A stretch of DNA of 64,000 nucleotides from Lachnospiraceae oral taxon 107 str. F0167 (GTDB lineage: Bacteria; Bacillota; Clostridia; Lachnospirales; Lachnospiraceae): contig GL890583.1 in the NCBI GenBank assembly GCA_000209465.1, forward strand, positions 348,422 to 412,421. Reading direction: 5' to 3'. Shown one piece after another: positions 8,559 through 18,844 of the stretch (within the stretch, counting starts at the first letter, position 1; each line of letters opens with the position of its first letter). The notes beneath the pieces are model-generated. The model made no database searches, was not told the DNA's origin, and was given only the letters and a program-made list of their open reading frames with translations. The translations under genes and the position numbers were made by a program.

Positions 8559-9179
8559 ATGAAAACGAAGGAAGAGGCATGTGCTTTCGGTTTATCATTT
8601 GAAAATACATATTTGGATACTCCGTTTAGAAGAGCCGAGTGGCAGCTTGTCAGGATAAAAGACAGTAAGAAAACCTTTCTTTGTGTATATGAAAAGGAAG
8701 GTTTTACAAATTTAAATGTAAAGGTAAGCCCTGAGTGGAGGGATTTTTGGAGAAGCATTTATGCTTCCGTACTGCCGGGATACCATCAAAATAAGGAACA
8801 TTGGAATACCATTATACTTGACGGTACCGTAAAGGAAGATGATATTAAAAGAATGATTGCGGAAAGCTATGACCTTGTAACAGATTCTCCTACTAAAAGA
8901 ATCTATGAGGCGGTAAAAAGGATACCGAAAGGCCATGTGGCAACCTATGCAAAGGTTGCAGAAATGGCAGGAAATAAAAAGATGTCAAGGGCAGTTGGGA
9001 ATGCACTTCATAAAAATCCGGATCCTGATAATATCCCATGTTTTAGGGTGGTAAATTCAAAAGGTGAGTTGGCTCCCGAGTTTGCCTTTGGAGGAATGGG
9101 AGAACAAAGAAAGCTGCTTGAGGCAGAGGGGATTGAGGTGAAAGATAACAGAGTCGATTTATCAAAGTATGGAATATAA
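8559..9179 (+). CDS. MmcQ/YjbR-like domain fused to MGMT-type alkyltransferase domain
   Basis: 206 residues. Residues 1-105 are a MmcQ/YjbR-like fold (AEWQLVRIKDSKKTFL). Residues 110-206 are an O6-methylguanine-DNA methyltransferase DNA-binding domain: RIYEAVKRIPKGHVATYAKVAE with the arginine-finger region AVGNAL, then DNIPCFRVVNSKGEL. The acceptor cysteine is present (Cys161) but the next residue, the histidine of the usual PCHRV, is Phe162. That histidine normally activates the cysteine, so this may be a slow enzyme or a lesion sensor like the ATL proteins, which lose the cysteine instead. It is 9 bases upstream of the CmpB-like gene. Domain assignment is firm; activity is uncertain. Confidence 0.85.
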   Translation: MKTKEEACAFGLSFENTYLDTPFRRAEWQLVRIKDSKKTFLCVYEKEGFTNLNVKVSPEWRDFWRSIYASVLPGYHQNKEHWNTIILDGTVKEDDIKRMIAESYDLVTDSPTKRIYEAVKRIPKGHVATYAKVAEMAGNKKMSRAVGNALHKNPDPDNIPCFRVVNSKGELAPEFAFGGMGEQRKLLEAEGIEVKDNRVDLSKYGI

Positions 9180-9188
9180 AGGAGTAGA

Positions 9189-9920
9189 ATGAAACTATTT
9201 ACAGGAGCGGATCTGATTATATATTTTTTTATATATGGTCTTTTGGCATGGATAATAAATACAGCTATTTACAGTCTTAAGGAGCAAAAATATGTCAGTA
9301 CCGGAGTGCTTGGTATACCGATACTTGGAGTACCGGCAATACTTATGACTATAATAATTATAGTATCATCCGGTAAAAATGTAAGTTATTATGGAATGCT
9401 CTTGATGGCATTTATAGATTATCTTATTTTGGAAAAGCTTGGGCTTGTTTTTTCGCAAAGGCTTTTATTGAAAAAAGAGATAAGGTCTGAAAAAGACAGA
9501 TATGGCAGGAGTTTAAAGCTAAGCTGTATAAATTCATGTATAGCCGTAGCCATAGCTTTTATATTTTTGAAAACTTTGCATCCGATAATCTTTTCTGTGG
9601 TATCATTTATACCGGATTTTATAGTAAATATAATTGCAACAGTTCTCATTGTACTTCTTTTGTCAGCGTTAATAACAGTATATATATTTGCAAGAAAATA
9701 TCCGATGCAAGGTATAAGCAACAATATTGCAAAAAGAAAAAACTCGTTTGGAGAATGGATTTCAAAAATCATTTGGAAAAAGATCTATAAACTTTATCCA
9801 AGCCTTTTAGAAGAGAATTTTGAGGAATCATCAAAGGGAATTTCTGATGCGGACAAGATTCTTGAAGAGCATGGTGTTATTTTTGCAAGCGGTATAAATA
9901 TAGATAAGCTTGTATGGGGA
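9189..9920 (+). pseudogene. CmpB-type putative ABC transporter permease, 5' half split by a transposon
   Basis: The N-terminal part of a membrane protein of the family annotated as putative ABC transporter permease (PF06541 type). It reads IYFFIYGLLAWIINTAIYSL and later FASGINIDKLVW before the foreign sequence starts. Five or six hydrophobic helices are visible. The reading frame runs on into the transposon and stops at 9977, adding about 19 unrelated residues. The other half begins at 18256. Joining the halves at the shared GGA codon gives one continuous frame (KLVW-G-LGAV). From my memory of the family, roughly 40 residues usually found between these points are missing, so there may also be a small deletion. 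Confidence 0.75.
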
Positions 9921-9932
9921 GTAATAGAATTA

Positions 9933-9974
9933 AGAAGAACACTTCATCACTATTTTAGTGAAATATGTACTTCT
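9933..9974. repeat. Imperfect inverted repeat at the left transposon end
   Basis: AGAAG...TTCATCACT on the left pairs with AGTGAA...ACTTCT on the right around a central ATTT. A palindromic block of this size beside the core dinucleotide is where a large serine recombinase would bind; function inferred. Confidence 0.45.
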
Positions 9975-10000
9975 TAATTCTTTTTTATTTAAGAAATTGA

Positions 10001-11869
<1,869 letters not shown>

Positions 11870-11964
11870 CAAAGCTAAAGAATAATATTACAAGTAAAAT
11901 CTTGTTGACAAATATTATAAAATAATTTATAATAAGTGCACATATAATAAAAGGAGGAAGTACT

Positions 11965-12372
11965 ATGGAATTTAGTTTTAGTTTGAAAATCAAAGCGGCA
12001 AAAGAAGATGTGTGGGAATACTATGCAAATATTGAAAAATGGTATGACTGGGAAAAAGATTTAAAAAATATTACATTAAAAGAGGGGTTTAAGACAGGTT
12101 CATATGGAACTATGGAACTTGAAGGAATGCCCCCTATGGAATATCAGCTTACTCTTGTAAAACCTTTTGAAGAATTTTGGGATAAAACAGAAACTCCGTT
12201 TGGAGATATTCTTTTTGGTCATCAAATAATTGATAACAATGACGGAAGCGTAAATATAAAACATATTGTGGCTTTAGATAGTGAAGACAAGCAACATTTG
12301 GAATTTTTGAGCCAAGTTTTTTCCGATGTTCCTCATTCTATATTCATTCTGAAAAATTGCTTGGAAAGATAA
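11965..12372 (+). CDS. SRPBCC-fold protein (polyketide cyclase/START-like)
   Basis: 135 residues. The opening MEFSFSLKIKAAKEDVWEYY followed by WYDWEKDLKNITL is the usual start of small SRPBCC proteins, which enclose a hydrophobic ligand. It has a good AAGGAGGA site and lies 12 bases before the MarR-family gene, an association seen often in Firmicutes. The -10-like TATAAT at about 11928 suggests its own promoter. Ligand unknown. It is transposon cargo rather than a transfer gene. Confidence 0.75.
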   Translation: MEFSFSLKIKAAKEDVWEYYANIEKWYDWEKDLKNITLKEGFKTGSYGTMELEGMPPMEYQLTLVKPFEEFWDKTETPFGDILFGHQIIDNNDGSVNIKHIVALDSEDKQHLEFLSQVFSDVPHSIFILKNCLER

Positions 12373-12384
12373 GGTGATTGCTGT

Positions 12385-12828
12385 TTGTTTACATCAAAAT
12401 ATAAAAATAATTCAGAAAAATCAACAGGATTGTTATTCATGAGGGTGTACAATAAATGGCATCTTATGATAAAACAGGAGTTAAAGAAAATGAATTTGAC
12501 ACACCCTCAATTTGTTGTTTTAGCTTCTCTTGCTTATCTATCACAAAATGGAAATGAAGTTACACAGGTTATGATTTCAAAACTCTCAGGGATAGATGTT
12601 ATGACCTTATCTCAAATATTGAGTTTATTGGAAAAACATAATTTTGTGAAAAGAAAAGAACATTCAAGGGATACAAGAGCAAAAGCTGTTACTTTGAATA
12701 AAAAGGGAGAAGAAATATTACAAAATGCTGTTCCGTTAATTGAGCAAATTGATGAATTTTTTTTCGGAAAGTTAGATAACGATGAAGAACAATTTAAACA
12801 TTTTCTTATTAGCCTAAATGAAGAATAA
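12385..12828 (+). CDS. MarR-family transcriptional regulator
   Basis: 147 residues from a TTG start placed 8 bases after AAGGTGAT; the ATG at 12439 is a later alternative. The winged helix-turn-helix reads LTHPQFVVLASLAYL, VTQVMISKLSGIDVMTLSQILSLLEKHNFVKR and the wing KEHSRDTRAKAVTLNKKG, with a C-terminal dimer helix. It probably represses its own operon with the SRPBCC gene and responds to a small ligand; that is inferred from the family and the spacing. Confidence 0.85.
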   Translation: MFTSKYKNNSEKSTGLLFMRVYNKWHLMIKQELKKMNLTHPQFVVLASLAYLSQNGNEVTQVMISKLSGIDVMTLSQILSLLEKHNFVKRKEHSRDTRAKAVTLNKKGEEILQNAVPLIEQIDEFFFGKLDNDEEQFKHFLISLNEE

Positions 12829-12849
12829 GAAATATTATTTATAATTTAT

Positions 12850-12873
12850 GGAGATGTCAAAATTGCCATCTCC
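12850..12873 (+). terminator. Hairpin after the MarR gene
   Basis: GGAGATG pairs with CATCTCC around a 10-base loop, 21 bases after the stop. The T-run is weak (ATTATTAT). Confidence 0.5.
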
Positions 12874-12929
12874 ATTATTATATTTGAAACTCAAAAAATA
12901 AAACATAGATATAAAACAGAAAATTATTC

Positions 12930-12971
12930 AAGAGGATTTTTTACACCAAAGTGTAGAAGTCCTCCTTTTTT
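12930..12971 (+). terminator. Hairpin with T-run before the sigma-like gene
   Basis: AAGAGGA...ACAC pairs with GTGT...TCCTC and is followed by TTTTTT. It lies upstream of the gene at 13018 and may act as terminator or attenuator. Confidence 0.55.
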
Positions 12972-13017
12972 ATGCTCAAAAAGCAAAAACAGAGAGCAGA
13001 AAAAGGAGGATTACACA

Positions 13018-13418
13018 ATGGATAAAAAAGAATATTTCATTTATGTCAAAGGAAAAGCGGTTAAGGTAAATGAGGAAATATACAGAGCTTGCTGGAGAAT
13101 AACGGAACACGAAAAGTATATCCAAAGAAAAGATTGGAAGTATAATGTACTTCCCTTTTCTGTATGTGACTATGACGGACATTTTATAGATAACATCGTA
13201 GATGAAAGCATTGATATTGAAAAAATTGTAGAAGTAAAAATGCAAATTGAAGAACTGAATAAGGCATTATCTACCCTTACAGAAGAAGAAAGGGACATCA
13301 TTACTGCCATATTTTTCAAAGAGGAGAGATTACGGTCTATCGGAGAAAGAAAAAAAGAAGCTATCAGGCAATCGGAAAAAGGAGGGATAAGATTTTAGAG
13401 AAATTAAAAAAATCTTAG
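13018..13418 (+). pseudogene. Sigma-70 region 4-like HTH protein, frameshifted in an A7 run
   Basis: The family is common in Tn916- and Tn4451-type elements. It reads MDKKEYFIYVKGKAVKVNEE and later LSTLTEEERDIITAIFFKEERLRSI, the start of a sigma-like helix-turn-helix. At 13350-13356 there is a run of seven A, after which the reading frame drifts to a stop at 13398. One frame over, the sequence continues as YQAIGKRRDKILEKLKKS and ends at 13418, which is the usual recognition helix and tail. A one-base change in the run therefore removed the DNA-binding end, unless slippage restores it. It precedes the mobilization genes. Confidence 0.7.
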
Positions 13419-13438
13419 AAGGTAAAATCTAATAAATC

Positions 13439-13473
13439 GGAAAGGTTAAGTGTGAAATGTGCTTAACCTTTTC
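13439..13473 (+). terminator. Rho-independent-like terminator
   Basis: GGAAAGGTTAAG pairs with CTTAACCTTTTC around an 11-base loop. It ends the sigma-like gene just before the small coiled-coil gene. Confidence 0.6.
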
Positions 13474-13494
13474 TCATAAAAATGAAAGCGAGGA

Positions 13495-13767
13495 ATGGAT
13501 ATGAAAGACAATAGGACAGAACTACAAAAAGTAAAATCGGAAATTAAACTCAAAGAAAATGAACTTGAAAAGTACGAAAAGAAGTTGGTGCAATTAAAAA
13601 ATCAGGAAAAGAAAATCAGAAAGCAAGCTAGCTTTGAAGAACGGAAAAAGAGAAACCATAGGTTGATAGAACGAGGAGCAATTTTAGAAAGTTTTATCGA
13701 GGGAGCAAGCGAAAAAAGTAATCAAGAAATAAAGGCTATTTTACAAAGAGTATTTCAAAAAAGTTAA
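13495..13767 (+). CDS. Small coiled-coil mobilization accessory protein (DUF3847-like)
   Basis: 90 residues, strongly charged and helical: ELQKVKSEIKLKENELEKYE then NQEKKIRKQASFEERKKRNHRLIERGAILE. Proteins of this kind sit directly upstream of MobA/MobL relaxases and are thought to assist the relaxosome. An alternative start is ATG 13501, 9 bases after a GCGAGGA site, which fits better than 13495. The candidate oriT follows within 20 bases. Function is inferred from position. Confidence 0.65.
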   Translation: MDMKDNRTELQKVKSEIKLKENELEKYEKKLVQLKNQEKKIRKQASFEERKKRNHRLIERGAILESFIEGASEKSNQEIKAILQRVFQKS

Positions 13768-13783
13768 GAAAAGCAAGGGCGTC

Positions 13784-13827
13784 GTATAATTGGAATTCCC
13801 TTAGATTTTCTAAGGGCGCAATTATAC
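13784..13827 (+). other. oriT: Candidate origin of transfer (nested perfect hairpin)
   Basis: Two perfect stems are nested: GTATAATTG (13784-13792) with CAATTATAC (13819-13827), and CCCTTAGA (13798-13805) with TCTAAGGG (13809-13816) around a TTT loop. The sequence after the inner stem, TAAGGGCGCAATT, resembles the stem plus nick-region layout of MOBQ-type origins. The relaxase gene lies 350 bases downstream. Nick position is not determined. Confidence 0.55.
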
Positions 13828-13996
13828 ACCCTAAAGGGTGTCCTTGCGTCCTGCGGAGCCTTTACCCTTGCAGGGAGCAAAAGAGGAGTAGCAAAGATGA
13901 TTGCATATCCCCCATTCCCTTTTTATCGTCAAGGGTAAAGTGCATTCGCTACCGCTCACCCTTGACCCTAAAAATTTGAAACGGATACTACTTATC

Positions 13997-14046
13997 AAGC
14001 CGACATACTGAAACAACAAAAGCAGTTGCAGTATAGTCGGCTTTTT
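13997..14046 (+). terminator. Hairpin with T-run before the relaxase gene
   Basis: AAGCCGACATACTG pairs with CAGTATAGTCGGCTT (one unpaired base) and is followed by TTTTTC. Terminator of the upstream transcript or part of the transfer origin. Confidence 0.6.
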
Positions 14047-14173
14047 CTATTGTACCGTTTCAAAACGGTCATTCACTTTATGGACTATCCGAGAAGAAAA
14101 CCGCTAAGACCGACACCTAAAACAACAAAAGAAAAGAACAAAGACAATCTAAAAGCGAAAGGAGTTGATAAGA

Positions 14174-15835
14174 GTGGCAGACAGTTTTCACTTTAATATT
14201 TCCATCATCTCAAGAGGGAAAGGAAAAAGTGCAGTCGCAAGTGCTGCCTATATTTCTTGTGAGAAACTCACGAATGAATGGGACGGAGTAACCCACGATT
14301 ATCACAACAAAAAAGGCTTGGAGCATAAAGAAATCTTCTTGCCGGAAAATGCACCGAAAGAATTTTTAGACCGTTCCATCTTGTGGAACAGTGTGGAGTT
14401 AAATGAAAAAGCCATCAGTGCACAGCTTGCAAGAAACTTCATTATTGCCCTACCCAAAGAGTTGAGTTTGGAAGAAAACAAAGACCTCATCAGGGATTTT
14501 ATACAGGAGAATTTTGTATCCAAAGGAATGATTGCAGACCTTGCCATTCATCAAGGAAATGATGAGGGAAACGGAAATATTCACGCTCATATAATGACAA
14601 CTGTTCGCCCCTTAAATTAAGATGGCGCTTGGGGAGCAAAGAGCAAAAAAGAATATCTTCTTGATGAACAGGGAAAAAAGATTTTAGGTAAAAACGGAAA
14701 ACCTAAAACAAGAAAAATTGACCTCACTGATTGGAACAACAAAGAAAATGCCGAGAAATGGAGAGAACATTTTGCCACACTTTGTAATCAATATTTAGAA
14801 ACAGCCGGAGAACAAAAACGAGTGGATCATCGCTCCTACAAAAGACAAGGAAAAGAAGAAATTCCGACCATTCATTTAGGAGCAAGTGCCGGTGCCTTAG
14901 AGCGAAAAGGAGTGGAAACCGAGAAAGGAAATATCAACCGAGAAATCAAAAAGCATAATTCTATTGTGAAAGCAGTGAGAGAAAGAATTGCAGAAATCAC
15001 CTCTTGGTTGAATGACTTTACCAAAGTCTTATTTGACAAATATGAGCAGTACAAACAGGAGAAGAAAGAAGAATATGAGAACAAAGTGGAACTCTTTTAT
15101 CTCTATGAGTACATCAGTATTTATTATGACTTACAGGGAGAAAAAGCAAGAAAACTAAACCCCTATGCAAGCAACAAAAAGATCAGTGCAGACCTCAACC
15201 GATTTTCCAAAGCAAGAATATATTTATCCGATAACAGATTGCAGACCATTGCAGATTTGCAAGGGAAAATCATCGAACTACAAGGCAAGAATAAGAACAT
15301 CTATCAGGACATCAAAGCCAAAACCCAAAGAATAGAAACACTTCATCAATGCCTTGTCTATGCAGACATTGTCAAAGCAAACAGAAAGGTTTATGAGGAG
15401 TGGAAAGGTAACCCCTTTTTGTTCAAAGACAGCTTCTACAATGCCCATCAAGAGGAAATCGACAAATACCAAAGAGCAAAAGGACGGATTGAAAAACTAA
15501 GTGGAGAAAGTGCCTTAAAGCCAAAGAGTTGGAAGAAAGAGATCGAGAGCCTTGAAAGTGAAACATCGAAACTCAACAAACAATCTCAATCTATCAAAGA
15601 TGAATACGAGCAAATCAATCATATCAAGTATGCCGTCAAAACCGTCAATGAGGATTATGGAATAGACCTATCCATTGAGATTGATAAGGCAATTAAGAGA
15701 GGAGAAAAACCAAGTGTCATTACACAGATTAAAAATACCAAGAGCAACAAGAAGCCTATGAAAAACGAAAGGAAAGGACAAAGGATTATTACAGGAATGA
15801 GGAAAGATGAAGTCCTGAAATGGGATACCATTTAA
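14174..15835 (+). pseudogene. MobA/MobL relaxase with in-frame ochre codon
   Basis: The start chosen is GTG 14174, reading VADSFHFNISIISRGKGKS, placed 9 bases after GGAG; TTG 14165 abuts that site and is less likely. The relaxase domain shows AVASAAYISCEKL, and the metal-binding motif is GNGNIHAHIMTTVRPLN. TAA at 14618-14620 then interrupts the frame, and the same frame continues as DGAWGAKSKKEYLLDEQG, ALERKGVETEKGN and a long coiled coil to 15835. Relatives usually carry glutamine at the stop (CAA to TAA). The truncated protein would lack most of the relaxase domain. This would leave the element dependent on a relaxase in trans. Confidence 0.85.
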
Positions 15836-16018
15836 GGGGGTGAAAAAATCGTTCACTCCTATAAGCTGACGCACTGTTTCAGTGCATAAGTTTTGCATAC
15901 CCGGTTTTAGGGACTTGCAGAAAAATGAAGGGTGTCGTAAATCACGACTTCCTTAAAGACTATGAGGGGAGTAATGATTTGTTACTCCCTTCTGCGTAAG
16001 AAAAGAAAGGAGAGAAAA

Positions 16019-16744
16019 ATGGCAGAAAGACGAATGTTTTCCAAGTCCGTTATCTGGTGCGATATGTTTTTAGAAATGCCTTTATCCTCACAGGCACTTT
16101 ATATGCACCTGAATATGAGTGCTGATGATGATGGATTTGTAGGCAATCCCAAAACAATATTGAGAATGATAGGAGCAAGTGAAGATGATTTTAAGATATT
16201 AGTTACCAAAGGCTTTGTGATTGTGTTTGAGAGCGGAATTATTGTGATTACGCATTGGAAACGAAACAACTACATTCAGAAAGATAGGTACAAGGGGACA
16301 ATCTATAAAGACGAAAAAAGCTATCTAAACATCAGTAACAATAATCTTTACGAGAAAAAGGAGCGTATTTGTATCCAAAATGTATCCGATTTGGATACAC
16401 AGGATAGGATAGGTAAGGATAGGTTAGATAAGGGTAGTATAGATAAGGGGAGAGGAGAAGAAGAAAGTCCCCCACCCCCAAACTCAAAAACCTATGGGGA
16501 ATTTCAAAATGTCAATCTAAGTGATGAAGAATATCAAAGGCTAAAGGAAAAGTTAAAAAGCCACACAAACACGATGGTTGAAAAGCTATCAAGGTATATG
16601 CAAAGCAGTGGAAAGACCTATCAAGACCATTATGCAACCTTGCTTCACTGGTATGAGAAAGATGAGGAAGAATTGCGAAAGAAAACAAATGATAGAAGCA
16701 AAGCTCCAACGATTGAGGAATATATGATAGGAGATCATCTTTAA
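16019..16744 (+). CDS. Replisome-organiser-like protein of mobile elements
   Basis: 241 residues from ATG 16019 after GAAAGGAGAG; a longer frame upstream has no ribosome site. The N-terminus (MAERRMFSKSVIWCDMFLEM, SSQALYMHLNMSADDDGFV, NPKTILRMIGASEDDF) is the winged-helix domain of phage and ICE replisome organisers. The middle is a low-complexity linker (DRIGKDRLDKGSIDKGRGEE then PPPP), and the C-terminus is a small helical domain. Probably helps replication or transfer of the element. Exact role unproven. Confidence 0.6.
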   Translation: MAERRMFSKSVIWCDMFLEMPLSSQALYMHLNMSADDDGFVGNPKTILRMIGASEDDFKILVTKGFVIVFESGIIVITHWKRNNYIQKDRYKGTIYKDEKSYLNISNNNLYEKKERICIQNVSDLDTQDRIGKDRLDKGSIDKGRGEEESPPPPNSKTYGEFQNVNLSDEEYQRLKEKLKSHTNTMVEKLSRYMQSSGKTYQDHYATLLHWYEKDEEELRKKTNDRSKAPTIEEYMIGDHL

Positions 16745-16968
16745 GATATGCTTAAAAGACGGTGCAAGCACTCTATTTTGTTTCTAAATGCAAAATAGGT
16801 AAAAAGATAAGCCAAAAAGAAAAAGAGCTTTAAAACGATTGCCACCGTTTTGTAGTGGGTTTACTAAAAATATTTCTTTATGGTATTTGGAAATGGAAAG
16901 GCTTGGAAATTAATGGTATAATAAAATTTAGGAGAAATAAAACATCATTGATTTGAGAGGTATTCACA

Positions 16969-17415
16969 TTGATAGAAATAAGAGAAGTTGTAGGAAATAA
17001 GAAGCAGTTTTTATCGCTTTTATTATTGGCAGATGAACAAGAAGATATGATCGACAGATATATAGCAGATGGCACAATGTATGTTTTAGACGATAATGGA
17101 GTAAAGGGCGAGTGTGTTGTCCTAAATGTGGGGAATAATACTCTCGAAATCAAAAATATCGCCATTCATCCGGATTATCAAAGAAAAGGATACGGACAGG
17201 CTTTCATTGATTTTATTATAGAGAAATACAAAGGGGAATATTCCGTATTGCAAGTGGGAACGGGAGAAAGTCAGACTACCATCCCTTTTTATGAAAAATG
17301 TGGCTTTATTCGTTCTCATATCATACCAAATTTTTTTACTGACAATTATGCTAACCCAATATATGAGAATGGAGTACAATTAGTGGATATGGTGTATTTG
17401 GAAAGAGCGTTATAA
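16969..17415 (+). CDS. GNAT-family N-acetyltransferase
   Basis: 148 residues from TTG 16969 after GAGAGG. The acetyl-CoA site is clear: LEIKNIAIHPDYQRKGYGQAF followed by VGTGESQTTIPFYEKCGF, typical of small YhfO-like GNATs in Firmicutes mobile elements. A TATAAT at 16916-16921 suggests its own promoter. Substrate unknown; no sign of a known resistance enzyme. Transposon cargo. Confidence 0.85.
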   Translation: MIEIREVVGNKKQFLSLLLLADEQEDMIDRYIADGTMYVLDDNGVKGECVVLNVGNNTLEIKNIAIHPDYQRKGYGQAFIDFIIEKYKGEYSVLQVGTGESQTTIPFYEKCGFIRSHIIPNFFTDNYANPIYENGVQLVDMVYLERAL

Positions 17416-17446
17416 ATCAATTTTAAAGTTGTGGAGATAAATATTA

Positions 17447-17932
17447 ATGTTGAGATTAAAACCTTATAATATAAACGAAGCAGATGTAATTCTTTCTTGG
17501 AGTAAAGACAAAGTAGCTTTTTACAAATGGTCTGCGGGTATTTTGGGCGAATACCCGATAACAAAAGAGAAGTTTGATTTTGTTAATAATCTAATGGCTT
17601 TTACAGCTATTGAAGATGATTAGATAGTAGGTTTTTTTACAATGAGAAGACCTTCAGAAAACTTTGATGAGTTGAGGTTTGGCTTTGTAGTCGTTGACCC
17701 TTCAAGGCGTGGCAAAGGATACGGCAAGAGAATGCTTCAGTTAGGTTTAAAGTTTGCATTTGAAATTTATGGTGCAAAAAAGGTTTCGTTAAGTGTTTTT
17801 GAAAATAATGAATCTGCATATTTCTGTTATAAATCAGTAGGTTTTGACGATGTAATTATAGATAAGACAGAAATTTATTATGTTTTGGGAGAAGAATGGA
17901 AATGTAAAGAATTGATGATTGAAACTCAATAG
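17447..17932 (+). pseudogene. GNAT acetyltransferase (RimJ/RimL-like) with in-frame amber codon
   Basis: The frame runs from ATG 17447 (MLRLKPYNINEADVILSW, KDKVAFYKWSAG) to TAG 17621-17623, then on in the same frame as IVGFFTMRRPSENFDELRFG, VVDPSRRGKGYGKRML (the acetyl-CoA loop) and NESAYFCYKSVGF. Relatives read a Glu or Gly near the stop, so one base change is enough. The downstream part has its own ATG at 17642, but that lacks the N-terminal strands. Probably inactive. It lies 31 bases after the other GNAT gene. Confidence 0.8.
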
Positions 17933-17975
17933 CTCCCAGTTTGTCGCACTAAAACATTAAATAAGATTACTAAAG

Positions 17976-18012
17976 AGGAAGTAAAAACCAATAGCCGATA
18001 CTTCCTTTTTTT
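17976..18012 (+). terminator. Hairpin with T-run before the TnpW-like gene
   Basis: AGGAAGTA (17976-17983) pairs with TACTTCCT (17999-18006) and is followed by a T-run. Confidence 0.55.
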
Positions 18013-18047
18013 GTTGCCAAAAATTCAAAAAATGGAAAGGAGAATTT

Positions 18048-18311
18048 ATGGAAGAACTGAAAAACACAGATAAAAAAGGCATTAGCACAAAGAGAAAGAT
18101 TGTAAAGACCACCTATGAGGTTGTTGTCCATTTCAATGAAAATGCAACTGAAACAATGCAAGATAAACTTACAAGAATAATGCTGAGGGAGCTTAGGAGA
18201 AAATCGAACGAAAAAAAGATGATTTTGATTAAAAAGTCCTTGACAAGTAGCAACAGGATTGGGCGCTGTAATACTTACTGTGGCACTTTCAAGAGTAAAA
18301 AGGCGGAATAA
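18048..18311 (+). CDS. TnpW-like small transposon protein running out of the element
   Basis: The first 55 or so residues match the TnpW-type family of Tn4451-like elements: STKRKIVKTTYEVVVHFNEN and ATETMQDKLTRIMLRE. An AAAGGAGA site precedes ATG 18048. The present frame passes through the right transposon end at 18258 into the split gene and stops at 18311. An A7 run at 18211-18217 lies near the expected end; one more A would give a natural stop at 18230-18232 (NEKKDDFD), inside the element. So the long tail may come from a one-base loss. Role in transposition is not well established. Confidence 0.55.
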   Translation: MEELKNTDKKGISTKRKIVKTTYEVVVHFNENATETMQDKLTRIMLRELRRKSNEKKMILIKKSLTSSNRIGRCNTYCGTFKSKKAE

Positions 18312-18741
18312 TATATCTGTTTTTATTTCAGGATTCTTTTTTGGAGGTGTTTTTGAGTATATATGTTCGGTGTTTACTGAAGTCTTCTTTGGAATGAAGT
18401 TTTGGGATTATTCATATATGCCTTTTAATATTGACGGAAGAACGAATCTTTTGTTTATGTTCTTTTGGGGTATAGTTGCACTGGTATTGTTTAGATTTAT
18501 TTATCCGCCGCTATCAAAAACAATTGAAAAGATTCCGCCTGTAACAGGAACTGTTTTAGCCTTTATAATAACGGCATTTTTTATCTGTAACGGTATAGTA
18601 ACATCCATGGTAATGATAAGGACAACCGGCAGAAAAGAACAACCTGTGGCAAGAAATGTAATAGAGCAGTTTATAGATGATGAGTATCCCAATGATGTGG
18701 TGAAAAAGCTTTGGCCGAATATGGATTTTTTGGAGGAGTAA
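18256..18741 (+). pseudogene. CmpB-type putative ABC transporter permease, 3' half
   Basis: The continuation of the gene that starts at 9189. It reads GLGAVILTVALSRVK, then FEYICSVFTEVFFGMKFWDY, PFNIDGRTNLLFMFFWGI and LSKTIEKIPPVTG, the C-terminal wording of the PF06541-type family, with four hydrophobic helices. Upstream of 18256 the same frame enters the transposon and hits TGA at 18241-18243. No ribosome site serves it, so it is probably not translated. The Rrf2 promoter starts 8 bases after its stop. Confidence 0.75.
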
Positions 18742-18760
18742 TGTAACTGTTGACATTACA
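18742..18760 (+). promoter_or_regulatory. Candidate Rrf2 operator, copy 1 (TGTAA-N9-TTACA)
   Basis: TGTAA (18742-18746) and TTACA (18756-18760) flank nine bases that include the -35 box of the Rrf2 gene promoter. The same spaced palindrome overlaps the promoter at 19381-19409. Predicts autorepression. Confidence 0.6.
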
Positions 18761-18777
18761 ATGACATATAGTATACT
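18750..18777 (+). promoter_or_regulatory. Sigma-A promoter of the Rrf2 gene
   Basis: TTGACA (18750-18755), 16-base spacer, TATACT (18772-18777). It lies inside what would be the longer frame from 18761, which supports the later start at 18845. Confidence 0.75.
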
Positions 18778-18844
18778 GATACCTAAAGATTGGAAGTCTG
18801 ATATAAATTTCCGGATTTTATATTATACGAAAGGGTTGACTTTA

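Larger units (their letters stand above)
13768..14173. other. Non-coding mobilization region containing the candidate oriT
   Basis: About 400 bases without a gene and with many inverted repeats: the nested hairpin at 13784-13827, ACCCT/AGGGT at 13828-13839, TCAAGGGT/ACCCTTGA (13929-13936 with 13958-13965), and the hairpin at 13997-14046. This density of repeats between a coiled-coil accessory gene and a relaxase is what an origin of transfer looks like. Confidence 0.6.

Noticed and set aside
18761-18844. N-terminal extension of the Rrf2 protein
   Set aside because: The promoter at 18750-18777 overlaps it, so these bases are not translated.
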